A DNA stretch of 53,582 bases from assembly GCA_020719045.1 (NCBI GenBank), contig DYQY01000001.1:1-53582 (forward strand), read 5' to 3'. The notes beneath the pieces are model-generated. The model saw nothing but the letters and a program-made list of their open reading frames with translations, did no database searches and had not been told where the DNA came from. The first letter of the stretch is position 1. Each line of letters starts with the position of its first letter. Shown piece after piece: positions 8,896-18,199 of the stretch. The DNA comes from Candidatus Termititenax sp. (GTDB lineage: Bacteria > Margulisbacteria > Riflemargulisbacteria > GWF2-35-9 > DYQY01). The position numbers and the translations under genes were made by a program.

Positions 8896-9480
8896 ATGGA
8901 AAGAAAAGCTTCGCTTACAAGAAACACCAAAGAAACACAGATTTTTGCTGAGTGGAATCTTGATGGACGTGGAATATACTCCCATAAAACTGGAGTTCCA
9001 TTCCTTAACCATATGCTCGACCTGTTTGCAAAACACGGATACTTTGATTTAACTATTGAAGCAACTGGCGACATTGAGGTTGACCATCACCACCTAGTAG
9101 AAGACCTAGGCATTGTAATGGGTCAAATTTTTAAAACAGCACTTGGCGATAAAAAAGGCATCAAAAGATACGGATTCTTTTCTCTTCCAATGGATGAAGC
9201 ACTTTCGCTTGTTAGTATTGATATCAGCAACCGTCCTTTTCTAAACCTAGAGGTAGAGTACGGTGAACAACTACAAGCATTTGACCATTCATTAATTAAA
9301 GAATTTTTCTCAGCCTTTGTTCTAAATGCTGGTATAACTCTGCACATAAACGTTATTTCTGGTGACAACACTCATCATATTGTTGAATCCATTTTTAAGG
9401 GATTCGCTAAAGCACTCGACATGGCAATCCAAAAAGAAGAAAGAGAAAGCGACGTTCCTTCAACAAAAGGAATTATTTAA
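8896..9480 (+). CDS. hisB: Imidazoleglycerol-phosphate dehydratase
   Basis: Sixth step of histidine biosynthesis, IGP to imidazole acetol phosphate. It is the monofunctional type of 194 aa, without a phosphatase domain. Metal and active-site motifs are present: RNTKET near the N terminus, FLNHMLDLFAKHG, DIEVDHHHLVEDLGI, and DNTHHIVESIFKGFAKAL. No other his gene is in the window, so histidine genes are dispersed. The pyrR start lies 10 bp after its stop, so the two may share a transcript. Confidence 0.97.
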   Translation: MERKASLTRNTKETQIFAEWNLDGRGIYSHKTGVPFLNHMLDLFAKHGYFDLTIEATGDIEVDHHHLVEDLGIVMGQIFKTALGDKKGIKRYGFFSLPMDEALSLVSIDISNRPFLNLEVEYGEQLQAFDHSLIKEFFSAFVLNAGITLHINVISGDNTHHIVESIFKGFAKALDMAIQKEERESDVPSTKGII

Positions 9481-9490
9481 GCTTAAACGC

Positions 9491-10012
9491 ATGACAACTA
9501 ACATAAAGCACAGCGTTGACGACCTTATATCAAGAATCACGGACGATATTATTGACGAGTATGAGGACTTTTCCTCTGTTATCCTTTTTGGCATAATTAC
9601 CAGAGGACTCCCGCTTGCTCAAAGAATAGCAAAAAAAATATTTGATAAAACTGGTGAGAAAATAATTGTTGCTGGACTAGATATTACCCTATATCGAGAC
9701 GACTTATCTCTTAAATCTAACGCCATACAACTACAGAACACAGAGATTACAGAAGATATTACGGATAAAGAAATTATCCTTGTTGATGATGTATTCTTTC
9801 ACGGAAGAACTGCCAGGGCAGCAATCGAAGCTGTACTCAATCTAGGTAGACCAAAAAGAATAGAACTTGCTATACTAATAGACAGAGGTTACAGAGAACT
9901 ACCTATCTCTGCCAACTTTACTGGTATTACAATTAATACAAAAGAAAAAGACCAAATCAAAGTTTTGCTACAAGAAACTGACGGAGAGGATAAGATTATA
10001 ATCAATGACTGA
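9491..10012 (+). CDS. pyrR: PyrR-type uracil phosphoribosyltransferase / pyrimidine regulator
   Basis: PRTase-fold protein of 173 aa. The PRPP-binding motif is IILVDDVFFHGRTARAA (typical PyrR), with GIITRGLPLA and the RGYRELPI segment. PyrR binds UMP and attenuates pyr mRNA in Gram-positives and has weak UPRTase activity. I chose the ATG at 9491; longer in-frame starts would lie inside hisB. Its stop overlaps ftsH by 8 bp. No pyr biosynthesis gene or PyrR anti-antiterminator is visible nearby, so the regulatory role is unproven. Confidence 0.9.
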   Translation: MTTNIKHSVDDLISRITDDIIDEYEDFSSVILFGIITRGLPLAQRIAKKIFDKTGEKIIVAGLDITLYRDDLSLKSNAIQLQNTEITEDITDKEIILVDDVFFHGRTARAAIEAVLNLGRPKRIELAILIDRGYRELPISANFTGITINTKEKDQIKVLLQETDGEDKIIIND

Positions 10013-11921
10013 TAAAGAAAACAAAGAAACTAACAACATTAAAGACAAGCAAGACGTTAAGGACAAACAAGAAAAGCAAGAAGCTCAAAATAAAAATAAC
10101 AAACCTAAAAAAGACAAAGAACCAAAAAAGCTTAACTTAAGATTCTTTTTCCTAGGAATAATTATTTTTCTTTTTATCTTATCTATTTTTTCTCCAGGTG
10201 CTATTGAATCTAGCAAATTTAAGCAAATAAACTTTTCTCAGCTACTAGCCATGGTTAATAGTAAGCAAGTTAAAGATATCTCCATTAATAATGTATCAAT
10301 GTCCGCACAAGGCAAACTTGCTGATGGCACTATGTTTCAAACTAACATTATCAATTATCCCGGCCTGCTTGAATCACTTCAATCATCAGGAGCACAAATA
10401 TCCATAAAAAATGCAGATAACGGTATTATGGTGCAAGTTCTTATCCAGCTATTACCTTTCTTAATTATTATTGGTATCTGGTTCTTCATCTTTAGACAAG
10501 CGCAAGGTGTTAATAATCAAGCTATGTCGTTTGGGAAAAGCAGAGCAAAACCATGGAAAAAAGAAGGCAATGAAAGAAAAATTACTTTCAAAGATGCTGG
10601 TGGCATCAAAGAAGCAGTTGAGGAGCTTGAAGAAATTGTAGATTTCCTTAAGAAACCTGAAAAATATATAAACATTGGAGCTAAAATTCCAAGGGGTGTA
10701 CTTCTTATGGGGCCACCTGGAACAGGAAAAACTCTTTTAGCCAAAGCTATTGCTGGCGAAGCAGATGTGGCATTCTTTAGCCTAAGCGCTTCAGAGTTTG
10801 TAGAAATGTTTGTAGGTGTTGGTGCTAGCAGAGTAAGAGACCTATTTGCACAAGCTAAAAAAAGCCAACCAGCTATTGTTTTCATAGATGAAATAGATGC
10901 CGTTGGAAGACACAGAGGCGCTGGATTTGGTGGTGGGCACGATGAAAGAGAACAAACACTAAACCAACTCTTAGTTGAACTTGATGGCTTTGACGACAAA
11001 TCATCTGTCATAGTTATAGCCGCAACCAATAGACCAGATATCCTTGATAAAGCACTTTTAAGACCTGGAAGGTTCGATAGACAAATAGTTATTGATGCTC
11101 CTGATATTGTTGGAAGAAAAGAAATTCTCGAAATACATAAACGAAAAAAGAAGATAGCTCCAAGCGTAGATTTAGAAGTAATCGCAAGAAGAACACCTGG
11201 TTTTTCAGGCGCTGATTTAGCAAACGTTATTAATGAGGCAGCCTTACTTTCTGCAAGAAGAAACAGAAAAACTGTTGGCATGAAAGAACTTGAAGAAGCA
11301 ATTGATAGGCTTATTGCTGGTCCTCAGAAAAAAAGCAAAATCATGGAAGAGTCAGAACGTAAAACAATTGCTTATCATGAACTTGGACATGCAATTGTTG
11401 CAAAATCTCTTGTTGCAACTGACCCTGTTCATAAAATCTCAATACTTCCAAGAGGAATGGCGCTTGGCTATACATTACAGCTACCAGAAAAAGATAAGTT
11501 CCTCCGCTCAGAAACTGACTTAAAAAATGATATCACTATTCTAATGGGCGGTAGAGCTGCTGAAAAAGTTTTCTTAAACGACATTACCACTGGCGCCAGT
11601 AATGACATCAAAAGAGCAACAAAGTTAGCACACGACATTATTTGTAAATATGGGATGAGCCCATTAGGAAACAGGGCTTTTGGTAAAGATCAAGAAAATG
11701 TCTTCTTAGGTAGAGACTTTGGCGATCATGCAAAAGACTATAGTGAACAAACCGCAACAGAAATTGATAATGAACTTAACAAGGTTTTAGATGATTGTTT
11801 TAAGGTTGCTTTGGATATTATTAAAAATAATAAAACAAAACTCGAAAAAATTGCTGATGTTTTACTTAAAAAAGAAGTGTTAGAAGGTAACGAATTTGAG
11901 GCACTTCTTAATAAGAAATAG
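10005..11921 (+). CDS. ftsH: ATP-dependent zinc metalloprotease FtsH
   Basis: Membrane-anchored AAA+ protease of 638 aa that degrades misfolded membrane and regulatory proteins. The first 45 residues are extremely rich in Lys, Asp and Asn and precede the first transmembrane segment (about 46-66), a longer cytoplasmic head than usual. A periplasmic domain follows, then a second membrane segment near 145-163. Walker A GPPGTGKT is near residue 236, Walker B is IVFIDEIDAVGRHRG, and the zinc site is HELGH near 459. Family motifs are intact. Its start overlaps pyrR by 8 bp. Confidence 0.98.
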   Translation: MTDKENKETNNIKDKQDVKDKQEKQEAQNKNNKPKKDKEPKKLNLRFFFLGIIIFLFILSIFSPGAIESSKFKQINFSQLLAMVNSKQVKDISINNVSMSAQGKLADGTMFQTNIINYPGLLESLQSSGAQISIKNADNGIMVQVLIQLLPFLIIIGIWFFIFRQAQGVNNQAMSFGKSRAKPWKKEGNERKITFKDAGGIKEAVEELEEIVDFLKKPEKYINIGAKIPRGVLLMGPPGTGKTLLAKAIAGEADVAFFSLSASEFVEMFVGVGASRVRDLFAQAKKSQPAIVFIDEIDAVGRHRGAGFGGGHDEREQTLNQLLVELDGFDDKSSVIVIAATNRPDILDKALLRPGRFDRQIVIDAPDIVGRKEILEIHKRKKKIAPSVDLEVIARRTPGFSGADLANVINEAALLSARRNRKTVGMKELEEAIDRLIAGPQKKSKIMEESERKTIAYHELGHAIVAKSLVATDPVHKISILPRGMALGYTLQLPEKDKFLRSETDLKNDITILMGGRAAEKVFLNDITTGASNDIKRATKLAHDIICKYGMSPLGNRAFGKDQENVFLGRDFGDHAKDYSEQTATEIDNELNKVLDDCFKVALDIIKNNKTKLEKIADVLLKKEVLEGNEFEALLNKK

Positions 11922-12016
11922 TCTACAATCCTTATTCTACAAGCATTTTTAAAAAAAATGTTTAAAGCCTATAAATTAGAGGTATAAGCTATTTACTAAT
12001 AGAGAACCAAAATAGA

Positions 12017-12046
12017 TTGAAATATATTGGTATTCTAAATTAGAAT
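12017..12046 (+). promoter_or_regulatory. Promoter of the PorV-like/TPR gene pair
   Basis: TTGAAA (12017-12022), an 18-bp spacer and TAGAAT (12041-12046) form a good sigma-70-type promoter. The start would be near 12053, giving a leader of about 47 nt with GGGGGAAGAGGG before the ATG at 12100. A 17-bp inverted repeat covers the -10 box. Confidence 0.6.
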
Positions 12047-12047
12047 A
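12031..12047. repeat. Inverted repeat over the -10 box
   Basis: TATTCTAA and TTAGAATA are separated by one A: perfect 8-bp arms. Because it covers the TAGAAT -10 box, it may be an operator. The 178-bp gap between ftsH and the next gene otherwise holds only an AT-rich hairpin (CATTTTT/AAAAATG near 11944-11960) that could end ftsH transcription weakly. Confidence 0.5.
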
Positions 12048-12099
12048 AGAATGTACCGATAATTAAACAAAGGTATCTCTTTGGGGGAAGAGGGCAAAA

Positions 12100-13338
12100 A
12101 TGGGGACTAAAAAACATATTATAAAATTACTCTTACTAAGCTCCATTGCTTCAGTTGTTATGGCACTATCTGGTGGACAACCTGGCGCATTCCTTAGCTA
12201 CGGCGGAAATGCTAGAAGTATTGGATTAGGTAGAGCATTCTTAGCAATAGCAAATGATGCTTCTGCTGTCATGATAAACCCTGCTGGCATGATACAAGTT
12301 AAAAACATGGAAGCTTCATTTTTCCAAACTGGCCTATATGATGGATATTCTTTAATGGGACTTAATCTTCTTTACCCTCAAGTAAATAACACTTTAGGGT
12401 TTTCCTTTACCCAGCTTGCATCTCAACCAATGGACTTGCGTGATGTATACAATGACACACAAGGTTCCTTTACTGATTCACAAATGGCCATAGGACTTTC
12501 ATATGCTCAACCAATTCTTCTACCAGAACTATCTGTTGGTGTTTCTGGTAAGTTTGTTAATAGAGCACTTCACACTCACACTGATTCAAGAGTACTGGCA
12601 GATACTGGTCTTTTATACCGTCCTTTTCCATTTCTATCGTTTGGTGCAATGATTCACAACTTGGTCGATTTCCAGTTAGGTGATGACTCTAAAGACAAAT
12701 TCACACCATTACCTAGAGCTGGTGTTGCTTACAAGGACAAATACCTAACTATAGCCTTTGATATTGAAAATGATTTAGAAAACTGGTTCCTTGGTTCAGA
12801 GTACACTGTAAATGAATTTATTACCTTAAGAGGTGGGCTTAACTATGAATCTACAAACTTTGGATTTAGCTTGGCTTACAGCGCTATCCGTTTCGATTAT
12901 GCCTTATCTAATGATGAGTTGGGCATGAACCACAGATTCTCTTTTAATCTAGGCGTTGGCCAACTAATTAATGGCTTCCAGAAAGACGCATCAGTTGATT
13001 GGAATAAACAGTCTATTGAAAAATACAATGAAGGCTTCTTCCTATTTGCTCTAGAAGATATGAAGAAAGCATATATTCTAAATCCAAATGACAAAGATGT
13101 TAAAGATAGACTTGATAGACTTAACAAAATAGAAGAAATCAGCGATAAACTTAACCTTGATGTTAAGACAGAAAAACAAGTATGGCCAAAATACAAACAA
13201 GCGAAAGATGCCTTTGATAAGGGAGATTTTGAAAACGCCTACAGGCTTGCTAAAGAACTTAAACAACAATTCCCAATAAATGCTAACGTATTAAAATTAC
13301 TTGAAAAAATTGAGAAGTCCGGAAAAGTAAAAAAATAA
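12100..13338 (+). CDS. PorV/UPF0164-like outer membrane protein with C-terminal TPR region
   Basis: A 412-aa exported protein. After a signal peptide (KKHIIKLLLLSSIASVVMA) comes the typical opening of PorV/UPF0164-like barrels: GAFLSYGGNARSIGLGRAFLAIANDASAVMINPAGM. Alternating beta strands follow to about residue 295. The C-terminal ~115 residues are helical, with TPR-like repeats (SIEKYNEGFFLFALEDMKKA, KDAFDKGDFENAYRLA). It is probably an outer-membrane barrel with a periplasmic helical tail. It shares an operon with the TPR protein 12 bp downstream. Exact role is unknown; family members serve in secretion or transport. Confidence 0.78.
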   Translation: MGTKKHIIKLLLLSSIASVVMALSGGQPGAFLSYGGNARSIGLGRAFLAIANDASAVMINPAGMIQVKNMEASFFQTGLYDGYSLMGLNLLYPQVNNTLGFSFTQLASQPMDLRDVYNDTQGSFTDSQMAIGLSYAQPILLPELSVGVSGKFVNRALHTHTDSRVLADTGLLYRPFPFLSFGAMIHNLVDFQLGDDSKDKFTPLPRAGVAYKDKYLTIAFDIENDLENWFLGSEYTVNEFITLRGGLNYESTNFGFSLAYSAIRFDYALSNDELGMNHRFSFNLGVGQLINGFQKDASVDWNKQSIEKYNEGFFLFALEDMKKAYILNPNDKDVKDRLDRLNKIEEISDKLNLDVKTEKQVWPKYKQAKDAFDKGDFENAYRLAKELKQQFPINANVLKLLEKIEKSGKVKK

Positions 13339-13350
13339 AAGGAGTCAGCC

Positions 13351-13920
13351 ATGAAAAGAAATATCTATCTAATAACCTTCATCTCTGTATTAATTATAAG
13401 CTGTAGTATTTATGCTGCTCCTACTACTACTGCTGCCCAAACCAATGATGAACTCAAAACACTTGATGAACAAAAAATGATGCTCGATGCACTTCGAAGC
13501 TTTGTCGATAATGACCCAAAAGCTGCTGATGAAATGGAATACATAATCCAAAAAAGAGAAGATGTTGCCAGGGAAAAAGCCAATAAACTTTTAGAACAAA
13601 TGGCAGTTAGCACACCTGATGAAAAACAAGCAGAGCTTAATATGGGTGAGCTTGATTTTGTTTCTAGAAAACTAAATATGGCGCTTGTCTACTTTTATGA
13701 AACAAAATACTACCTAACAATCCAAGAATGTAACAATGTTATTAGAGTAGATACTAAAAACACACTTGCTTGGATAAGAAGAGGTTCAGGTTACTATATG
13801 CTAGAAAACTATGAGCAAGCTAAAAAGGATTGGGAAATTGCTCTTAAGCTAACTCCTACTGAAGAGCAAAAAACTGATTTAAATAAATATTTAACTAAAA
13901 TTGCTGAAACGACTAAATAG
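13351..13920 (+). CDS. Exported TPR-repeat protein
   Basis: A 189-aa protein with a signal peptide (MKRNIYLITFISVLIISCSIYA, likely cut near YAA). The middle is helical and charged. The C-terminal half has TPR-like helices: KLNMALVYFYETKYYLTIQECNNV and AWIRRGSGYYMLENYEQAKKDW. AGGAG precedes the ATG. It lies 12 bp after the PorV-like gene, which also has TPR helices, so the two proteins probably work together at the envelope. The stop abuts the convergent gene with no gap. Confidence 0.7.
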   Translation: MKRNIYLITFISVLIISCSIYAAPTTTAAQTNDELKTLDEQKMMLDALRSFVDNDPKAADEMEYIIQKREDVAREKANKLLEQMAVSTPDEKQAELNMGELDFVSRKLNMALVYFYETKYYLTIQECNNVIRVDTKNTLAWIRRGSGYYMLENYEQAKKDWEIALKLTPTEEQKTDLNKYLTKIAETTK

Positions 13921-15186
13921 CTAAGACCTTTTTAATACTAGTCTTGTCTTACTAAAAAGCTGCTCAAGTAAACTAACGTCTTCACGAAGTAGTTCTTTAT
14001 TACGTCTTGCAACAACTATTTTTGCTGTTTCTAAAAATTTTTCAAACAAAAAGGTATCTCTCTGACCATCAACTATCCAAGAAAAAGGTGAAACTCTCTT
14101 GGGAATCTTAGAACCAACTACATTAACGCCTATCCCAATGATAGTTCCAGTGTTTATTAGTGTCCCAATACCGAACTTACAATGATCACCAATTATGCTT
14201 CCAAGCATCTTAGTTCCTGTATTACATTCACAATCTCCTAAATCCAAAACAATCTCTTTATAATTATTCTTTAAATCACTAGTAGTTGTCATTGCACCAA
14301 AATTAACCCACTCACCAATATATGAATGACCAACAAATCCAGCATGATACTTATTCGTGTTTGCTAAAAATACGGTTCCCTCAACCTCTCCTCCGATTCT
14401 ACAATTCTCGCCAATAGAGGTATTCTCTCTTATATACCCAGGATATATTTTCGCACCATTGTCTATAAACGCTGGACCTTCAATCAAAACATGTGACTTT
14501 ATCTCTACGCCACTTCCTAAATATACCGGTCCCTTGCTTGCATCAATATGAACAAAAGGAGCTATCTGGGTATTCTTTCCAATATAAATATCTGGCTCAT
14601 TTGTCAGAACTGAATTATTGCCAACATTTGATAAAACTAATCCACCTTTGTCCACCATATTAAAATCATCTACAAGTATTGAGCCATTCTCTTTTATTAT
14701 CTGCCAGATACTCTCTACTCTCTTTGCCTCAACGCTCTTTACCTTATACCCCTGCTCTTGCCTAAAATGGCTAATTACAAATTTATCGGTTATTTTTTGC
14801 GAAACTATCTTTTCAACAATTGAAGGCAACTTGCTTCCCTTTAAACGAAAACAAATAACTTTATCACCATTAACAAGAAGAAACTCATCATCACCAAAGC
14901 TTTCTATCTCTTGTTTTAACTCATTACTAAACAAAACCTTTCCATTAATAAAAAGGGTATCTAGTCCAACATTCAAGGTATTATGAAAAAAAGCTTGATA
15001 CCTTTGTCTTACAACACCCTTAAGCTGTTCCCTATAAAATAAATGATATCTAGCTTCTGGATAAAGAAAAAAAATACGCTCAAGAAATGAAAACATTCCA
15101 GCCTTTAGCTCAAATACAGCTCTAAGTTGATCTAATGGATTAAATCCTGACTCTTCAATATCTTCATAAACAACAATATTTTTCAT
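13921..15186 (-). CDS. GlmU-like sugar nucleotidyltransferase with left-handed beta-helix
   Basis: A 421-aa protein matching the alternative GlmU type (nucleotidyltransferase-like N domain plus hexapeptide acyltransferase-like C domain). The N-terminal part has FNPLDQLRAVFELKAGMFSFLERI in place of the classical GlmU pyrophosphorylase loop. From about residue 190 there are hexapeptide turns (IYIGKNTQIAPFVHIDA, IKSHVLIEG, AKIYPGYI, TSIGENCRIGGEVEG). It probably makes a UDP-aminosugar for the cell wall, but the substrate is inferred. A TGATAGAAT extended -10 box lies 7 nt before the ATG; it is also 26 bp after rsmE and may be co-transcribed. Confidence 0.8.
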   Translation of the reverse strand: MKNIVVYEDIEESGFNPLDQLRAVFELKAGMFSFLERIFFLYPEARYHLFYREQLKGVVRQRYQAFFHNTLNVGLDTLFINGKVLFSNELKQEIESFGDDEFLLVNGDKVICFRLKGSKLPSIVEKIVSQKITDKFVISHFRQEQGYKVKSVEAKRVESIWQIIKENGSILVDDFNMVDKGGLVLSNVGNNSVLTNEPDIYIGKNTQIAPFVHIDASKGPVYLGSGVEIKSHVLIEGPAFIDNGAKIYPGYIRENTSIGENCRIGGEVEGTVFLANTNKYHAGFVGHSYIGEWVNFGAMTTTSDLKNNYKEIVLDLGDCECNTGTKMLGSIIGDHCKFGIGTLINTGTIIGIGVNVVGSKIPKRVSPFSWIVDGQRDTFLFEKFLETAKIVVARRNKELLREDVSLLEQLFSKTRLVLKRS

Positions 15187-15202
15187 GTATTATATTCTAT
15201 CA
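15187..15202 (-). promoter_or_regulatory. Extended -10 promoter for the GlmU-like gene
   Basis: On the minus strand TG-A-TAGAAT ends 7 nt before the ATG, and there is no Shine-Dalgarno sequence. A leaderless transcript is likely. The same nine bases occur in front of tig. Confidence 0.45.
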
Positions 15203-15212
15203 TATTTACAGC

Positions 15213-15911
15213 TTACTCTGCGAGATAAAAACTTCTTATCACGCTAAGCGCTGCTATTGCTGCTGTTTCAGCACGCATTATACTCTCTCCAAAACTAACA
15301 ACTGGCACCATTTTCTCTTGTAAGAAACTTAACTCTCTACCTGAAAACCCACCCTCTGGACCAACAAGAACGCCAAGGTTATCAGAAGGAACAATCTTAT
15401 TCATAAACTCGAGTATTCCATTTCCCTTTACTCTTTCACCTAAACAAAAAATATTTGGAATTACTATTGCTTCACTAAAACTTATTGCTTTTTCAATAGA
15501 AGGAACACTATATCGCTCACTCTGCATTGCTGCTTCTTTGGCTATTAATGCTAGTCTAGTATAGTTAATAGCTCCAAGCTCAGATACTCTTTCTGTCATC
15601 ACAGGAACTACGGAGTCTACTCCTAGCTCAACTGCCTTTTGAACAACTAACTCCATATTACTTTTCTTAATAACTGATTGGAATAACGTAATTTTTGTTT
15701 TACTTTGCTTCTTTTCAAAAACTGTTTTTACTTTAAAAGTTGCTTGATTCTTACTTAACAATATAAGCTCAGCATCAACATAACTATTACCACTGGTTTC
15801 TATTATTTTAAAAAACTGACCAGCTTTCTGACGTCTCACCTGCAAATGTGCAACATCTGCGCCATTAATGATTATTTCTTCTCCAGTAATACTATCTACA
15901 AAAATATGCAT
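15213..15911 (-). CDS. rsmE: 16S rRNA m3U1498 methyltransferase RsmE
   Basis: SPOUT-class SAM methyltransferase of 232 aa acting on U1498 of 16S rRNA. The N-terminal PUA-like part contains HLQVRRQKAGQFFKI. The SPOUT knot motifs are LVGPEGGFSGREL and RAETAAIAALSVI. The middle KAVELGVDSVVPVMTERV is also typical. The ATG has no Shine-Dalgarno sequence but sits exactly where transcription should start from the upstream promoter. Secure identification. Confidence 0.96.
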   Translation of the reverse strand: MHIFVDSITGEEIIINGADVAHLQVRRQKAGQFFKIIETSGNSYVDAELILLSKNQATFKVKTVFEKKQSKTKITLFQSVIKKSNMELVVQKAVELGVDSVVPVMTERVSELGAINYTRLALIAKEAAMQSERYSVPSIEKAISFSEAIVIPNIFCLGERVKGNGILEFMNKIVPSDNLGVLVGPEGGFSGRELSFLQEKMVPVVSFGESIMRAETAAIAALSVIRSFYLAE

Positions 15912-15917
15912 ATCATA

Positions 15918-15946
15918 AGTATAGTTCAGAGCTTTTATAGTGTCAC
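15918..15946 (-). promoter_or_regulatory. Leaderless promoter of rsmE
   Basis: On the minus strand GTGACA (15941-15946), a 17-bp spacer and TATACT (15918-15923) precede the rsmE ATG by 6 nt. The predicted start is the A of the ATG. Hexamers match five of six bases each, the best leaderless example in the window. Confidence 0.65.
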
Positions 15947-16026
15947 TATTTTTGACTTAGCTTTACAAGAGAAAGGTGTTCATCTATTCTTATTAGATAT
16001 AAAATATTATCAAAAAGGCAAATCTT

Positions 16027-16941
16027 ATGACAAGCAGCAGTCAAGACCTTGAAAAAATATTATCTGAGCTTCAAGCAAACAATAAAAACATATTTAATGT
16101 TCTTGAATTTTTCGAACTAAACGAAAACATTGCTCTTTTTAGAGCTATCCTTAAAAATATAAAACAAGAAACATACAGAGAATTATTTATAGAATATCTA
16201 TCAACACTCCTTACCTTTAACGAGACACTGGAGAAAACATCTTTCGTGTTAACACATGAAACTGAAAAGATTAACACTTCAATTCAAAGTAGCTATGACT
16301 TTACCACTCTTTCTGAAAGCAAAAATACTTTCGTTGAGGAGATTTCCAAAATTTATCCTCTTCTGAAAAACAAACTTTTGTATTCATATATAGTCACTGT
16401 TTATGGTAGATTGCTTAAATATAACTTAACACCAAAATCATTAGAGGCTCTATATACTCTTTTTTCTAAATTAGAACTTCTCATTACTAACAGAAAAAAT
16501 ATTGTTACGCAGCTACTAGTTTATGATGAAGAAATAAAAGCACTTTTTAGAGACCACCTAAATGACCTTCTTACAAAAAACTATGCTAAACAAATTCTCG
16601 CTGGAATCTCCAAAACGATAAGAATTACTGCACACCTTTCAGACACTATTTCTCTAGATGTAGTACATAGCTTATCCTATTTTAAACAGGAAAAAGCTTC
16701 CAAAGAAACTCTGGTACTTGCAAAACAATTTACGGATGACGTGCTTCAGAAATTCTTTAAAGATGAGTACTTTGAACAAAACGTTAGTCTGACACTTAAC
16801 TCCTCGAAATATAGAGACCTTAAAAAAATTCTTTCCGCTGCTTTAGTGAATCGCTCCAAGGATGAACTCATGTCCAATCACAACAGTGCAGAAGCTCTAA
16901 TATATAGACTACTTATATCCAACAAAAACAGCATTTCCTAG
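16027..16941 (+). CDS. Helical protein of unknown function
   Basis: I do not recognise this 304-aa protein. It is predicted to be almost entirely alpha-helical and soluble, rich in Leu, Lys, Asn and Ser, with no Cys or Trp and no signal peptide. It resembles ARM/HEAT-like or coiled helical proteins in composition only. AAGG lies about 10 nt before the ATG. It is monocistronic, between divergent rsmE and the GAPDH promoter. Confidence 0.55.
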   Translation: MTSSSQDLEKILSELQANNKNIFNVLEFFELNENIALFRAILKNIKQETYRELFIEYLSTLLTFNETLEKTSFVLTHETEKINTSIQSSYDFTTLSESKNTFVEEISKIYPLLKNKLLYSYIVTVYGRLLKYNLTPKSLEALYTLFSKLELLITNRKNIVTQLLVYDEEIKALFRDHLNDLLTKNYAKQILAGISKTIRITAHLSDTISLDVVHSLSYFKQEKASKETLVLAKQFTDDVLQKFFKDEYFEQNVSLTLNSSKYRDLKKILSAALVNRSKDELMSNHNSAEALIYRLLISNKNSIS

Positions 16942-16962
16942 CGCAAAATTAGTCTATTTTGT

Positions 16963-16992
16963 TTGACCTTGTTATAAAAAACATGATATATT
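16963..16992 (+). promoter_or_regulatory. Promoter of the GAPDH gene
   Basis: TTGACC (16963-16968), an 18-bp spacer and TATATT (16987-16992), with an extended TG dinucleotide at 16984-16985. This is among the strongest promoters in the window and suits a highly expressed glycolytic gene. Confidence 0.75.
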
Positions 16993-17040
16993 TCATTAAA
17001 TCAAAACGGTCGAATACTTAAAAACAACTAACGGAGGTAA

Positions 17041-18060
<1,020 letters not shown>

Positions 18061-18076
18061 AGATAACTTAGTTACA

Positions 18077-18120
18077 ATCAAAGAAAAAGCCCGGTTCAAT
18101 GACCGGGCTTTTTCTTTGAT
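18077..18120. terminator. Strong bidirectional intrinsic terminator
   Basis: A perfect 19-bp stem (18077-18095 with 18102-18120) and a 6-nt loop, with a GCCCGGT/ACCGGGC core flanked by A and T runs. Because of the symmetry it should stop transcription from both the GAPDH gene and the convergent glutamate-synthase-like gene. Confidence 0.92.
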
Positions 18121-18166
18121 AATTATTTTCTAGATAATATCTGCAAAGGTTCTGCGACATTACCAC

Positions 18167-18188
18167 CTGGGGAGCTTTCACTCCCCAG
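18167..18188. repeat. GC-rich hairpin after the glutamate-synthase-like gene
   Basis: CTGGGGAG and CTCCCCAG form an 8-bp stem with a 6-nt loop in the 3' region of the minus-strand gene. No U-run follows on either strand, so it is more likely an RNA-stabilising hairpin than a terminator. Confidence 0.5.
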
Positions 18189-18199
18189 TATTAAAAAAA

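Noticed and set aside
10517-11281. Long minus-strand open frame (254 codons) inside ftsH
   Set aside because: It is the antisense of the highly conserved AAA domain of ftsH, with low-complexity Ser/Leu-rich translation typical of a shadow frame.
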